52,607 nucleotides of DNA from an uncultured Acetatifactor sp. GTDB taxonomy: Bacteria; Bacillota; Clostridia; Lachnospirales; Lachnospiraceae. The notes under the pieces are model-generated. The model worked only from the letters and a program-made list of their open reading frames with translations. It did not search any database and was not told the origin of the DNA. This document shows positions 27,187 to 35,159 of this stretch, one piece after another. Each line of letters begins with the position of its first letter. Positions within the stretch are counted from its first letter, which is position 1. The stretch is from contig CAJUGT010000005.1 of assembly GCA_910586435.1 (NCBI GenBank), positions 1-52,607 on the forward strand, in the 5' to 3' direction. A program made the translations under genes and the position numbers.

Positions 27187-27327
27187 TTACTTTTTTTTGC
27201 CGTTGCCTGGACAATGATTGCCTCCACAACTGCAAACGATGTTTGTACTACTACAAGCATTCGCCATAATGATTTCACTCAATTCATCATTAGTAAAAGT
27301 TTTAATCTGCGGCTTCACATATTTCAT
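27187..27327 (-). CDS. Cys-rich RiPP precursor peptide, 46 residues
   Basis: A short frame: leader MKYVKPQIKTFTNDELSEII (1-20) then MANACSS (21-27), and a C-terminal region from Ala24 with four Cys (25, 32, 34, 39), CSCGGNH and a GNGKKK tail. A perfect AGGAGG lies eight bases upstream (27336-27341), the best site in the operon. Flanked by two radical SAM/SPASM genes and a PqqD-like gene. Cys spacing (6, 1 and 4 residues between) suits sacti- or ranthipeptide-type thioether bridges; this is inference. No other precursor is visible in the cluster. The overlapping 70-residue frame 27066-27278 is out of phase and rejected. Confidence 0.85.
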   Translation of the reverse strand: MKYVKPQIKTFTNDELSEIIMANACSSTNIVCSCGGNHCPGNGKKK

Positions 27328-27392
27328 TATCTTCTCCTCCTTTCTTCCATAATTCATATAATAAATTTCATTATATGTCTTGCAGACAAATC

Positions 27393-28448
27393 CTATTTTC
27401 CTTTTCGATACGGAAAGCTTCCATGTTTTGAAAAGTATGCATCTGCCATCGGATTTGCCGAATTATATTTTCTGCCATGTAAATAAGAAGCTATACGACA
27501 TCCACCATTACACATATCGCTAAATGTACACTTACCACATATGCCCTCCATACCTTTTTTCATACTGTAACGAAATGCATTCAAGGAATCACTCTCATTC
27601 CATATTTCTTGAATTGTTTGTGTATTAATATTTCCAAAAATAAATGGATCTATATCTTTTGCTTCTCCGCACAAGCCTGCCCTTCCATCTGGAAGAATAC
27701 TCAGTTGATTCAAAAAGTTACAGCTATACAACCGTTTTTTCCCTGTCAGCATTTCAGGTATTGACAGAAAACAGGGCGTCACCATTGTCGTTACATATAC
27801 TCCATTTTTTTCATTACAATGATATTTTTTCACAATATTTTCATATGTCTCTACACTCAGCAAATATGGGAACTCATCATCCACATCTGTAGCTCTACCA
27901 ATTTTTAATATTGGGTTTAATTTCAAAGAACTTACATTATGTATACTCAAGAAATAAATCAACTCGTCAAGCTGTGCAATGTTATCTTCTGTAATTGTAT
28001 GTGTAATACCAAAGGGGATGTTTTGTTTCTGTAATAATACTATACCATGCATAGTCCTTTCAAAAGCATTTTTATCACCCCTGAATGAATTATGAATATC
28101 TTTATCAAAGCTATCAAGTGATATATTTATATATACAGGAATACCTTTGAATTCTGCTAACACCTCCTGATTAATCAGTGTACCATTAGATTCTATATTT
28201 AATCCTAAGCTATATTTCCCACATAATCTCGCCACTTCCGAAACCAATTCAGGATAAAGAAATGGCTCCCCTCCGGAAATTTTGATTGTTTTCACTCCCA
28301 GTGTTGCACTTTCCTCAATCGCCTGTGTAATAATCTCTTTTTTTATCACCTCATCTGATTGGGAATTCGCTGAAACCCAACAATGACGACAACACAAATT
28401 ACAGCGCCAAGTCAAATACAAAAATAAATAATTTAATGAATATTCCAT
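27393..28448 (-). CDS. Radical SAM/SPASM peptide-modifying enzyme (first)
   Basis: 351 residues. CNLCCRHC gives the CX3CX2C motif (Cys16, 20, 23) near the N-terminus, then KISGGEPFLYPELV and INISLDSFDKDIHNSFRG. The C-terminal SPASM region has CNFLNQLSILPDGRAGLCGE, CGKCTFSDMCNGGC. GAGGAAA precedes the ATG. The gene ends 65 bases before the precursor. Its similarity in layout but not in detail to the second enzyme suggests two different modifications of one peptide. Confidence 0.88.
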   Translation of the reverse strand: MEYSLNYLFLYLTWRCNLCCRHCWVSANSQSDEVIKKEIITQAIEESATLGVKTIKISGGEPFLYPELVSEVARLCGKYSLGLNIESNGTLINQEVLAEFKGIPVYINISLDSFDKDIHNSFRGDKNAFERTMHGIVLLQKQNIPFGITHTITEDNIAQLDELIYFLSIHNVSSLKLNPILKIGRATDVDDEFPYLLSVETYENIVKKYHCNEKNGVYVTTMVTPCFLSIPEMLTGKKRLYSCNFLNQLSILPDGRAGLCGEAKDIDPFIFGNINTQTIQEIWNESDSLNAFRYSMKKGMEGICGKCTFSDMCNGGCRIASYLHGRKYNSANPMADAYFSKHGSFPYRKGK

Positions 28449-28459
28449 ATGTTTCCTCT

Positions 28460-29530
28460 TTAACTTTCAAGTAATTTTTTATAAAGATACTTCTCCGCCT
28501 CTTCGATATCTTTTAACTTATTAATAATAGTACTTATTATCTTAACATCTTTGGTCTGATTATATTTGATTACTAACAATCTAATTATCTCTGCTATCCG
28601 CACATTGCTTTCTAATTGTTTTCGTATTTTATTTTCTGTACTGTAAATCTTTCTGGCAGCAAAATATTCAAATCTATCATACATAATCTTTTTATGTTCA
28701 TAAAAAGCATGAGCCATACGAATATCAATGCCTTCGGACTTTTCCGGAACACTGTTTAAATACTCAACCATTTTTGCATAAGTCGCAATCCCCCAAGAAG
28801 AACATTCATCACATGGCAAAATCAGGGAATAACGCTTTGAAGAATTGTAAGAGTTCAAATAATCGCTTAACGCTTCCCTCACAAGCCCGAAATCTGCTGT
28901 AAATGGCCGAGTCTTTCTTTCATACAAAACAAGTGTATTATTTTTATGCCCATTAAGCTGCGCACAGAGTCTCTCCGAATAAAATGCATCCAAAAAATCA
29001 TCCATCATCACTTTTATCTTATTGAGCGCCTGCTTATGATCAAAATCCAGAATATCAAGAGTATGGGATTTAAAATCATAACCAAATATCATAATTCTAT
29101 GTGAAAAAAAATCCCGCTGCGCATAACGTGTTCCTTTTAGTCTTGATACATCCGCTACGCACGAAACATAATATCCATTGTCAATAAACAGTTTTACGTT
29201 TTCGCAAAGTCTATCAGACATTAAATTTAAAATATTTAAATTTATACAGGTTTCCATTAAATATTGACTGGCAGCAAAATGCCTTAAGCGGGTTTCCATT
29301 GCCGGATAGATGCCATACAAATGTCCACTTCCTATGTTGGCAAAATCATTATAAAATGTTGCTTGGATAAAATTATTGTAAAACCAGTCTTTATTTTCAT
29401 TATTAGCCATTATGATAGACAAGGAAGTAGCTACATGATGACTAAAATACATTGGAGGCGGGAAACATATATCAAGGCAATTGCTCTCTACCCTATTTAT
29501 TACATCCATGCATAACAAATTATTATCCAC
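28460..29530 (-). CDS. First gene of the RiPP operon; BtrH/C39-like fold suggested
   Basis: 356 residues starting at GTG 29530 with AGGAG nine bases upstream (ATG 29509 also possible). The middle part, YYVSCVADVSRLKGT followed by HRIMIFGYDFKSHTLDILDF, resembles the His-containing half of BtrH N-terminal / peptidase C39-like proteins; the N-terminus has Cys residues (NNLLCMD, SNCLDICF) but I cannot fix a catalytic Cys. The C-terminal third is helical. If active it could be the leader protease or an acyl transferase; BtrH moves an acyl group from an ACP, which would fit the ACP in this operon. Confidence 0.45.
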   Translation of the reverse strand: MDNNLLCMDVINRVESNCLDICFPPPMYFSHHVATSLSIIMANNENKDWFYNNFIQATFYNDFANIGSGHLYGIYPAMETRLRHFAASQYLMETCINLNILNLMSDRLCENVKLFIDNGYYVSCVADVSRLKGTRYAQRDFFSHRIMIFGYDFKSHTLDILDFDHKQALNKIKVMMDDFLDAFYSERLCAQLNGHKNNTLVLYERKTRPFTADFGLVREALSDYLNSYNSSKRYSLILPCDECSSWGIATYAKMVEYLNSVPEKSEGIDIRMAHAFYEHKKIMYDRFEYFAARKIYSTENKIRKQLESNVRIAEIIRLLVIKYNQTKDVKIISTIINKLKDIEEAEKYLYKKLLES

Positions 29531-29622
29531 CTTTTATTACTCCTCACACAATCCTGATTTCATACATCTAAGTTTTTTAAGCGTATCTTCGAGTATTTCT
29601 ATATAAAAGCTCTTTTGAAGTG

Positions 29623-29651
29623 ATTATATTATCTTTTTCCAGTAAACACAA
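29623..29651 (-). promoter_or_regulatory. RiPP operon promoter
   Basis: On minus: TTGTGT (29651-29646), 17-bp spacer, TATAAT (29628-29623). The -35 element lies in the left arm of the 24-bp palindrome. The leader to GTG 29530 is about 85 bases. Confidence 0.6.
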
Positions 29652-29699
29652 TATGTCGAATTACTGTCTTTTTTCGACAGTAATTCGACATATTGTGTT
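29645..29699. promoter_or_regulatory. Perfect 24-bp inverted repeat between divergent genes
   Basis: Left arm 29645-29668, right arm 29676-29699, 7-nt loop TTTTTTC; all 24 pairs match. The outer ends carry TTGTGT in both directions. It is the likely operator of the nearby XRE-TPR regulator, for both the RiPP operon and the small peptide gene. If transcribed it would also be a very stable hairpin. Confidence 0.75.
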
Positions 29700-29721
29700 A
29701 TTCTTTCCCTTATGATAAATT
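29693..29721 (+). promoter_or_regulatory. Candidate promoter of the small peptide gene
   Basis: TTGTGT (29693-29698) in the right arm, 17-bp spacer, TAAATT (29716-29721), a weak -10. Mirror image of the operon's -35. The weak -10 would suit activation by the regulator. Confidence 0.4.
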
Positions 29722-29755
29722 AATAGTAAAAATACAAAAAGGAGAATTTACTATT

Positions 29756-29992
29756 ATGAAACAAAAACCTTGGAAAAACACTTTGCTAACCTTATTTCTT
29801 TTTATCCTGTTATCTGGTATCGAAACGCCTGTTCCGTGCCAGTTGCCGGAAAATACAATCTCTCCATCTGTAGAATGTTCAATAGCAAATGAACTCCTTG
29901 CCGATAAAGATGGTATCAATCCGCTATCAGATTGGAGCAAACCTCCTGTTGATATAAAAACTTTTTCCTCCGGGATTCTAAAAACGCTTTAA
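29756..29992 (+). CDS. Small secreted peptide, candidate RRNPP signal precursor
   Basis: 78 residues from ATG 29756 (AAGGAG 11 bases upstream). Signal peptide: basic MKQKPWK, hydrophobic NTLLTLFLFILLSGI (8-22), then a polar region ending SDWSKPPVDIKTF (about 59-71) and SSGILKTL. One of the few plus-strand genes. Its last 77 bases overlap the 3' end of the convergent XRE-TPR gene. Small exported peptide next to a TPR regulator is the usual layout of peptide quorum sensing, with a C-terminal fragment as likely signal; the mature form cannot be fixed here. Confidence 0.6.
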   Translation: MKQKPWKNTLLTLFLFILLSGIETPVPCQLPENTISPSVECSIANELLADKDGINPLSDWSKPPVDIKTFSSGILKTL

Positions 29993-31850
29993 ACTGCGAG
30001 TCATAAATAAAGTCTGCTAAAGATTCACATATTTGGAAAGCTTTCCTCCACCTTTGGCGGCAAACTTCCTGTTCCTGCGCTTTTTCATTGGCTATTTCAT
30101 AAGAATTCCATGCAATCCGATAAAAATCATCTGCCATGCAGCGAATCCGAGGCCATTTTAAGCAATTCAAGATGGCCTCTTCATTTGCTTTAACCGCATC
30201 CTCATAGCGCTGCGTATCTCCCAATAGATTATCATACCCCTCCATCAGAATATCATAGCCCTTATGTACGATACCGCTCCTGCCCACCTGCTCCTTCAAC
30301 GAGAACACAACTGCCTCATGCCATTTTTTTGATTCCTCCATCTGCCCCAGCTTCCGGTAAACATCCGCTATATGGCTGGCAATCATAATCTCCTCTCGCT
30401 GAAATACCCACCATTTCATATCCCTGCCCTCAAAATCAGGAACTGTACAATGCAGCGCTTTTAACGCCAGATCCAGGCTTCTCTCCAAATCACAATCTCC
30501 CCTCCATTTATATAACGCCTCCCAAAAGAGCAATTCCTGCCTGACCCTCGGGTAATCCAGATTCACTTTCCTGCGCAATTTCTCTATTTCCCGTTCCGCC
30601 TCTTCCCATTGGCCGAACCCAAGCATGGTAGAAATCCGCTGTCTCAATTCCAACAGCTGCGCGGAATCCGTTTCCAGCATAGCAGTCTCCCATCCCTCAT
30701 TTTTCCCATACTGTTTCAACAGCCGCACATAATTCATATCGGAAGGCTTATGCTCTCCTTTTTCTATCTTCGCAAGCTGACGCTCTGTGACCACCATTTC
30801 TTCCCCATCATAAATGGCTTTTCCCCGGGATTTTCCTTCAAAATGCCGCAGCATTTTCAACACAATGCCTACTTCCCTGGTATTGTCCGCAAAGACGCCC
30901 TGCCATAGACGATATTCGGGATAATGATGCCATTGATATACCTGCCGAAAAGTATCACAAAAGTTTGCGGCTTCCCTCAGATAGCTTCTTTCTTCTTTCC
31001 CGCACCAGGAATTATCCTGTATGGAAATTTGCTCAAAACGCTCCAACAAGGGCAGCGCATAGCAATGACAGCAGTTACGGCGCAGCAATTCCAAGGCTTC
31101 TTTCCCCAGGACAAACGCAGATTTCCCATCATCCTTCCACATCGCAAGTTCCATTCCCAAGATTGCGGCCTGGGGCAGTATCAGCATCATAACCTTTTCC
31201 TTCCACTGATGCGCTTTGGGATAATTCCACACAGCCTGCTGCAATTCCAATGCCTCATTCCTCCTGCCGCAGGCAGCCAATGCGGTTGCTGCCAGCAAGA
31301 TCGCCTCCAGCTCCGCAGGCGCAAGCCAAAGAGAGTCCAAGCCCTCCTTCCAGCTTCCAGGGACGGTACATGCCACTGCGTCCATTGCCAACTCCAGAAC
31401 CTGTTCACACTCCAGCGCTGCTTTTCCTTCGGCTTTCCCTCTATTCCATAGCATCAGGAGAACTTCTGTCTTTATCAGAAACTGTTCCTCCAGGGATTCT
31501 CTTTTCTCATATTTTTGCCGGTATTCCCATATCTTCTCTCTTGCCGCTCCAGGCCGCAGGGGAACCAGCATACAGATATCCTCCCGCAGCCGCCATCTGT
31601 CCATTTCTTCTGTTGACACTGCTTCCTCGAAATAGTCTGGGTCAATCCCCATCCGCAGCAGCATGGTATCCCCTGTCAGCTTTGTCCATCTGGCCTTGCC
31701 TGTCTCGATATCACTCAACGCAGACTTGCTCAAGAGCCCCGCCGCCAAAGCATCCCTGGATATTTTCCTTACTTTCCGTTCCTGGCATAGTATGCTGCCG
31801 CATACTTTGTTGTATTCCCACGCAAATTCTATTTCATATCGCTTATCCAT
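29916..31850 (-). CDS. XRE-type HTH regulator with TPR repeats (RRNPP-like)
   Basis: 644 residues. N-terminal HTH at about 13-62 (SILCQERKVRKISRDALAAG, then SKSALSDIETGKARWTKL), followed by helical TPR-like repeats through the C-terminus. A second HTH-like stretch, ERQLAKIEKGEHKPSDMNYV (about 361-380), starts a second half with similar layout, so the protein may be an internal duplication. RRNPP regulators bind secreted and re-imported peptides through the TPR part. Own promoter at 31911-31939. Convergent and overlapping with the small peptide gene. Confidence 0.75.
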   Translation of the reverse strand: MDKRYEIEFAWEYNKVCGSILCQERKVRKISRDALAAGLLSKSALSDIETGKARWTKLTGDTMLLRMGIDPDYFEEAVSTEEMDRWRLREDICMLVPLRPGAAREKIWEYRQKYEKRESLEEQFLIKTEVLLMLWNRGKAEGKAALECEQVLELAMDAVACTVPGSWKEGLDSLWLAPAELEAILLAATALAACGRRNEALELQQAVWNYPKAHQWKEKVMMLILPQAAILGMELAMWKDDGKSAFVLGKEALELLRRNCCHCYALPLLERFEQISIQDNSWCGKEERSYLREAANFCDTFRQVYQWHHYPEYRLWQGVFADNTREVGIVLKMLRHFEGKSRGKAIYDGEEMVVTERQLAKIEKGEHKPSDMNYVRLLKQYGKNEGWETAMLETDSAQLLELRQRISTMLGFGQWEEAEREIEKLRRKVNLDYPRVRQELLFWEALYKWRGDCDLERSLDLALKALHCTVPDFEGRDMKWWVFQREEIMIASHIADVYRKLGQMEESKKWHEAVVFSLKEQVGRSGIVHKGYDILMEGYDNLLGDTQRYEDAVKANEEAILNCLKWPRIRCMADDFYRIAWNSYEIANEKAQEQEVCRQRWRKAFQICESLADFIYDSQFKAFLESRRKKFLYQQEVCSNLIAD

Positions 31851-31910
31851 CCCATCGACTTCCCCTTCTTATGTAGTTCTTACGCCAGCCTCCCGATTTC
31901 TGTTAATGAT

Positions 31911-31939
31911 ATTATAGCATTTTCTTCGATTCATGTAAA
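31911..31939 (-). promoter_or_regulatory. Promoter of the XRE-TPR gene
   Basis: On minus: TTTACA (31939-31934), 17-bp spacer, TATAAT (31916-31911). Strong constitutive-looking promoter. Confidence 0.65.
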
Positions 31940-31975
31940 GATTACACTACCATAATAATACGAAGTAACCAACAC

Positions 31976-32013
31976 TACAAAAAGAGGAACCCACCACCCA
32001 TCGTGGTGAATCC
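31976..32013 (-). terminator. Terminator of the DegV gene
   Basis: Hairpin 31986-32013 (CACCAC/GTGGTG core with GG/CC flanks) followed on minus by CTCTTTTTGTAG. Canonical intrinsic form. Confidence 0.75.
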
Positions 32014-32055
32014 CTCCAAGCCCAATAGAAAACATTCCAGCCACTTGACAATTCC

Positions 32056-32892
32056 TCAAGTAGTCACAATTATCCCGCCGTCATTGGCGTACATACTGCT
32101 GATTCCCCTGGTATCCATAATGATGCATTCCTTGAATTGCGCCGCCTCCATTACCATATCCCGCACCTGCTCCGCCCGTTCCGGCGCATTGCAATGGGTG
32201 ATAATCAATCTGCGCTCATGGGGATTTGTCACTTCTCCCGCCGCAAGCTCAGCCAATTTTCCAAGGGCCTTTTTGATTCCTATTGTTTGGCTGCGCTGAA
32301 TAATCTCTCCTTTATGAGAGCCCATAACCGGCTTAATGTTCAGAGTGGAAGCAACCAGGGCTTTCACCCCTGAAAGGCGCCCATTTTTTCTCAAAGTCTC
32401 TAGGTTATCGAGTACAAAATAAGTATGAACGCTGTCCCGAAATTGTTCTATCTGTTTTACGATTTCCTCAAAAGGAAGTCCTGCTTCTTCCAGCTCCATT
32501 AATTTCAGCGCAATCTGAGTTTCTCCTCCACTGGCAGATTCAGAATCCACCACATGAATCTCCTTCTTCCCATACTTTTCTTCATACAGCTTTTTCCCCA
32601 GCTGCGCACTGTTATAACTTCCGCTCAAATGAGAAGAAAGCGTCACCACATACACATGCTCCACCGGCGCTGAATAACTTTCCATGAACCGTTCCGGAGA
32701 CGGACAGGAAGACTTGGGACATTTGGGATAGTCCGCGACTTTTTTCAGGAATTCCTTCTGATTAAAATTTTCGTCATCCGCCACCCTGTACTCTCCTACT
32801 TCCAGCCCCAAAGGAACACTTTCAAATCTCTCATCTCCAAGCAGCCTGGCCGGAAGCTCACCGCAACTGTCCATTACAATCTTATAGCTCAT
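32056..32892 (-). CDS. DegV family fatty-acid-binding protein
   Basis: 278 residues from ATG 32892 with GAGGAGAGAG upstream; the frame runs to 32946 but the family start MSYKIVMDSCGELP is at 32892. DegV fold seen in VIMDSC-like start, SCPSPERFMESY (lipid head region), VVTLSSHLSGSYNSA and VVDSESASGGETQIALK. DegV/FakB-type proteins carry fatty acids for phosphorylation by FakA; no kinase gene is nearby. Single-gene unit with its own terminator. Confidence 0.9.
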   Translation of the reverse strand: MSYKIVMDSCGELPARLLGDERFESVPLGLEVGEYRVADDENFNQKEFLKKVADYPKCPKSSCPSPERFMESYSAPVEHVYVVTLSSHLSGSYNSAQLGKKLYEEKYGKKEIHVVDSESASGGETQIALKLMELEEAGLPFEEIVKQIEQFRDSVHTYFVLDNLETLRKNGRLSGVKALVASTLNIKPVMGSHKGEIIQRSQTIGIKKALGKLAELAAGEVTNPHERRLIITHCNAPERAEQVRDMVMEAAQFKECIIMDTRGISSMYANDGGIIVTT

Positions 32893-33229
32893 GATACTCT
32901 CTCCTCTTCCCGTTTTATGGGCACCCTTCTGAAATTTCAAAACCATGCTGACTTTCTTCTAAAAGTCTTCCCGCTTACTTTTTCGGAGTTGAACAATAAT
33001 ATCATATTCTCATAATGAAAATTGTTGATTTTCCTTCTTATAAAATAGTTTAGCGCTTTTCAAGTCTATTATACATGGTTTTTATTACTATATATAATAG
33101 CATATATCACCCAACCATGTAAAGCAAATCGTTCACATTTTTCATAATCTCAGAATGGTTTCTCTGCTTACGGCCCAGGCACCCGCAAGCTTTGGCTGGC
33201 AATCCTCCTTCGGATACCTGCCCACAGGC
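32893..33229. other. Intergenic region before DegV
   Basis: About 340 bases without a gene. It is AT-rich, with an imperfect inverted repeat AACAAT...ATTGTT near 32993-33030 and TATAAT on minus near 33070, but I could not pair that -10 with a convincing -35. No small frame with a good ribosome-binding site is seen. Confidence 0.4.
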
Positions 33230-33256
33230 AAAAAAATAGGGCTATGCGACAGCCCC
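33230..33256 (-). terminator. Terminator of the lipoprotein gene
   Basis: Stem GGGCT (33239-33243) / AGCCC (33251-33255), extended on the outside, followed on minus by TATTTTTTTG. Short but canonical. Confidence 0.65.
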
Positions 33257-33292
33257 ATTTCCACTCTTCAGAATAAGATTCCCACAGAAGAT

Positions 33293-33910
33293 TCAATTCC
33301 ACACAAAACTGTCCACCATAGCCTGGGCCGCTTCCTCTGCGTCTTCGGAACCGCTAAAATTAGTCAAATGAATGAGACAGTATCGCTTATCATCCACGAT
33401 ATAATATTGCTTTGTGACCACACCTTCCTCTATGATGGTAAAGACATAAAGAATGTATTCTTGTTCCGTATAGGTACCACTCCCTGTCAATTCTGCGTCA
33501 ATTCCCTGTAACTGCATCGCAAGCTGCCGCATAATTGCATCTCGGAATTTTTCATGTTCGTCCGCACTGTACCGGTTTGTCCCTACTTCAATAGAAATAT
33601 TATCCGGAGTTTCATCCAAATCATTGTATCCCTCTGCCGCATAGAAAATTTTTTGTCCCGAGGAATATTCATCCATCTTTACCCAGCCCTCCGGCACAGT
33701 ATAATTGCCTGGCAACACAGTCTCATTTTCGGTTTGTGTATTTTCACCAGTGTGGTCAATGTCAGATGTATTTGATTCGGTTCTCCCATCATTCTGTGTG
33801 TCAGGCATACCCATCTCAATGCGTTTGCAGCCCACCAGAACCTGCGATAAGATAAGAAGCGACAGCGGGAGCACTGTAATCCTCTTCAAAAATAACCCCT
33901 TCCGTTTCAT
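33293..33910 (-). CDS. Lipoprotein of unknown function
   Basis: 205 residues from ATG 33910: basic MKRKGLFLKR, hydrophobic core, lipobox LVGC (about residues 25-28), then an Asn/Thr/Glu-rich linker and a compact domain with YTVPEGWVKMDEYSSGQKIF and YYIVDDKRYCLIHLTNFSG. The C-terminal domain looks like the PsbP/DUF-type small lipoprotein fold but I cannot name it. The frame opens at 33946; the internal ATG gives a proper lipoprotein signal. Alone between DegV and the flagellin-like gene. Confidence 0.7.
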   Translation of the reverse strand: MKRKGLFLKRITVLPLSLLILSQVLVGCKRIEMGMPDTQNDGRTESNTSDIDHTGENTQTENETVLPGNYTVPEGWVKMDEYSSGQKIFYAAEGYNDLDETPDNISIEVGTNRYSADEHEKFRDAIMRQLAMQLQGIDAELTGSGTYTEQEYILYVFTIIEEGVVTKQYYIVDDKRYCLIHLTNFSGSEDAEEAAQAMVDSFVWN

Positions 33911-33979
33911 TGTAAATAATTGCCTTTCATTTTTATGATACATCAATTTTTATGTTTTGTTACATACCACATTAATACA

Positions 33980-34005
33980 CCCGACATTGATATACCAATG
34001 CCGGG
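33980..34005. terminator. Hairpin between the flagellin-like gene and the lipoprotein
   Basis: CCCGACATTG / CAATGCCGGG, 9 of 10 pairs, six-base loop. No strong U-tract follows on minus, so terminator status is uncertain. Confidence 0.4.
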
Positions 34006-34178
34006 CGCATATTTGTTCCTATGACTTTCTGTCCATTTCAAAACATACTGCCTATTTCTCCCTGACAGAATCCTTGCAGCCCTTTGGGCAAGTCACATGA
34101 CAGCCGCAAAGGAGCTTTCGCCTTTCGGTCACTCTGAGAAAACAGCCGCATTGTCTGGAATAGGAAATTCTTGCTATT

Positions 34179-34967
34179 TTACACACCGCCAAACAACTTG
34201 AGTACCGATGCATCATCCTGCATCCTCTTACGCATCATACCCATACGATAATTCTCCAGCAGTCTGTCCTTCTCTTTCTCGGAAACCGCCTTTGGAATAT
34301 CCAAATCCTCAATACGGCTTCTGGAACCCACCAAATTCAGAGATGTGTTGGTGTTGCTGTTATACGCATGCTCCAGGGAATTGGTCTCGGCGCCGTTTTT
34401 GCTCCTTGCGGAATTAATTGCCTGAATGGCATTGTCAATGTCTTCAATGTTGAAATCTTTGGTCACATCATATCCGTCAATTCCCAGGGACTGTAAAGTA
34501 ACATTTTCCATTCCAATCTTCATGCCGGTACCGTCGGCATTGGACGCAATGTGCATATCCGCCATACTGCCGTCCATGAGCTTCATTTCGTTATATTTGG
34601 TCCCCACTGCGGAACGTTCCACATCCTGTAACAGCTGGTCAACCTCGTTCTGAATCATCTTCTTATCAGATTCACCATACAATCCGTTGGATGCCTGGAT
34701 GCTGAGTTCCCGAATTCTCTGCAAAGAATCCACCATGGTTCCCATGGCTCCGTCCTTGATATTGGCCACGCCTATACCATCTTTGATATTGGCAGCGCCC
34801 ACATCCAGTCCGTTGCTTTCCTTCTTCATCTTGTTGACAATGGCAAGCCCCGCCGCATCATCCTTGGCACGCTGGATTCTGTTCCCACTGGCAATTTTGC
34901 CATAAATAGAGCGATCTCTTTGGATTCCATAGACAGCATTTACATTACTGACTCCTCCTACCCTCAT
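34179..34967 (-). CDS. Flagellin-like protein
   Basis: 262 residues. The N-terminal flagellin D0/D1 signature is clear: IASGNRIQRAKDDAAGLAIV (about 27-46), QRIRELSIQASNGLYG (about 84-99) and RSAVGTKYNEMKLMDG. A seven-residue repeat ANIKDGIGVANIKDGAMG sits at 59-76. The C-terminus (YRMGMMRKRMQDDASVLKLF) is not the normal flagellin tail, so polymerisation is doubtful. No other flagellar gene is present. Own sigma-A-type promoter at 35030-35058; GGAAAGGAG before the ATG. Confidence 0.8.
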   Translation of the reverse strand: MRVGGVSNVNAVYGIQRDRSIYGKIASGNRIQRAKDDAAGLAIVNKMKKESNGLDVGAANIKDGIGVANIKDGAMGTMVDSLQRIRELSIQASNGLYGESDKKMIQNEVDQLLQDVERSAVGTKYNEMKLMDGSMADMHIASNADGTGMKIGMENVTLQSLGIDGYDVTKDFNIEDIDNAIQAINSARSKNGAETNSLEHAYNSNTNTSLNLVGSRSRIEDLDIPKAVSEKEKDRLLENYRMGMMRKRMQDDASVLKLFGGV

Positions 34968-35029
34968 ACAATACTCCTTTCCTGCACAGCCTGAAAATCA
35001 CCTGCGCATATTTTGTTTTTCTCATCTTC

Positions 35030-35058
35030 AGTATAATACAGACCAACTGAAAATTCAA
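35030..35058 (-). promoter_or_regulatory. Promoter of the flagellin-like gene
   Basis: On minus: TTGAAT (35058-35053), 17-bp spacer, TATACT (35035-35030). Vegetative type rather than sigma-28 type. Confidence 0.6.
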
Positions 35059-35130
35059 TTGGTTTGGTAAATTTTGTAACTGCTTTCGTGAAATGTGTTA
35101 CTGTTCACTCGGTGTCACCGCAAGGCGTTT

Positions 35131-35149
35131 TCATGCGTCTTTCGCATGA
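35131..35149 (-). terminator. Stem-loop after the ABC exporter operon
   Basis: TCATGCG / CGCATGA with a five-base loop, eleven bases past the stop of the transporter gene, followed by a second short palindrome CGGTGTCACCG (35110-35120). No U-tract. Confidence 0.35.
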
Positions 35150-35159
35150 CAAACCCAAG

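Noticed and set aside
27066..27278. 70-residue frame overlapping the precursor and the hairpin
   Set aside because: Different phase from the precursor, no ribosome-binding site, no leader-like or enzyme-like features; the 46-residue frame has a perfect AGGAGG.
29531..29600. Second precursor peptide upstream of the RiPP operon
   Set aside because: Only frames of 7-8 codons are present in the leader.
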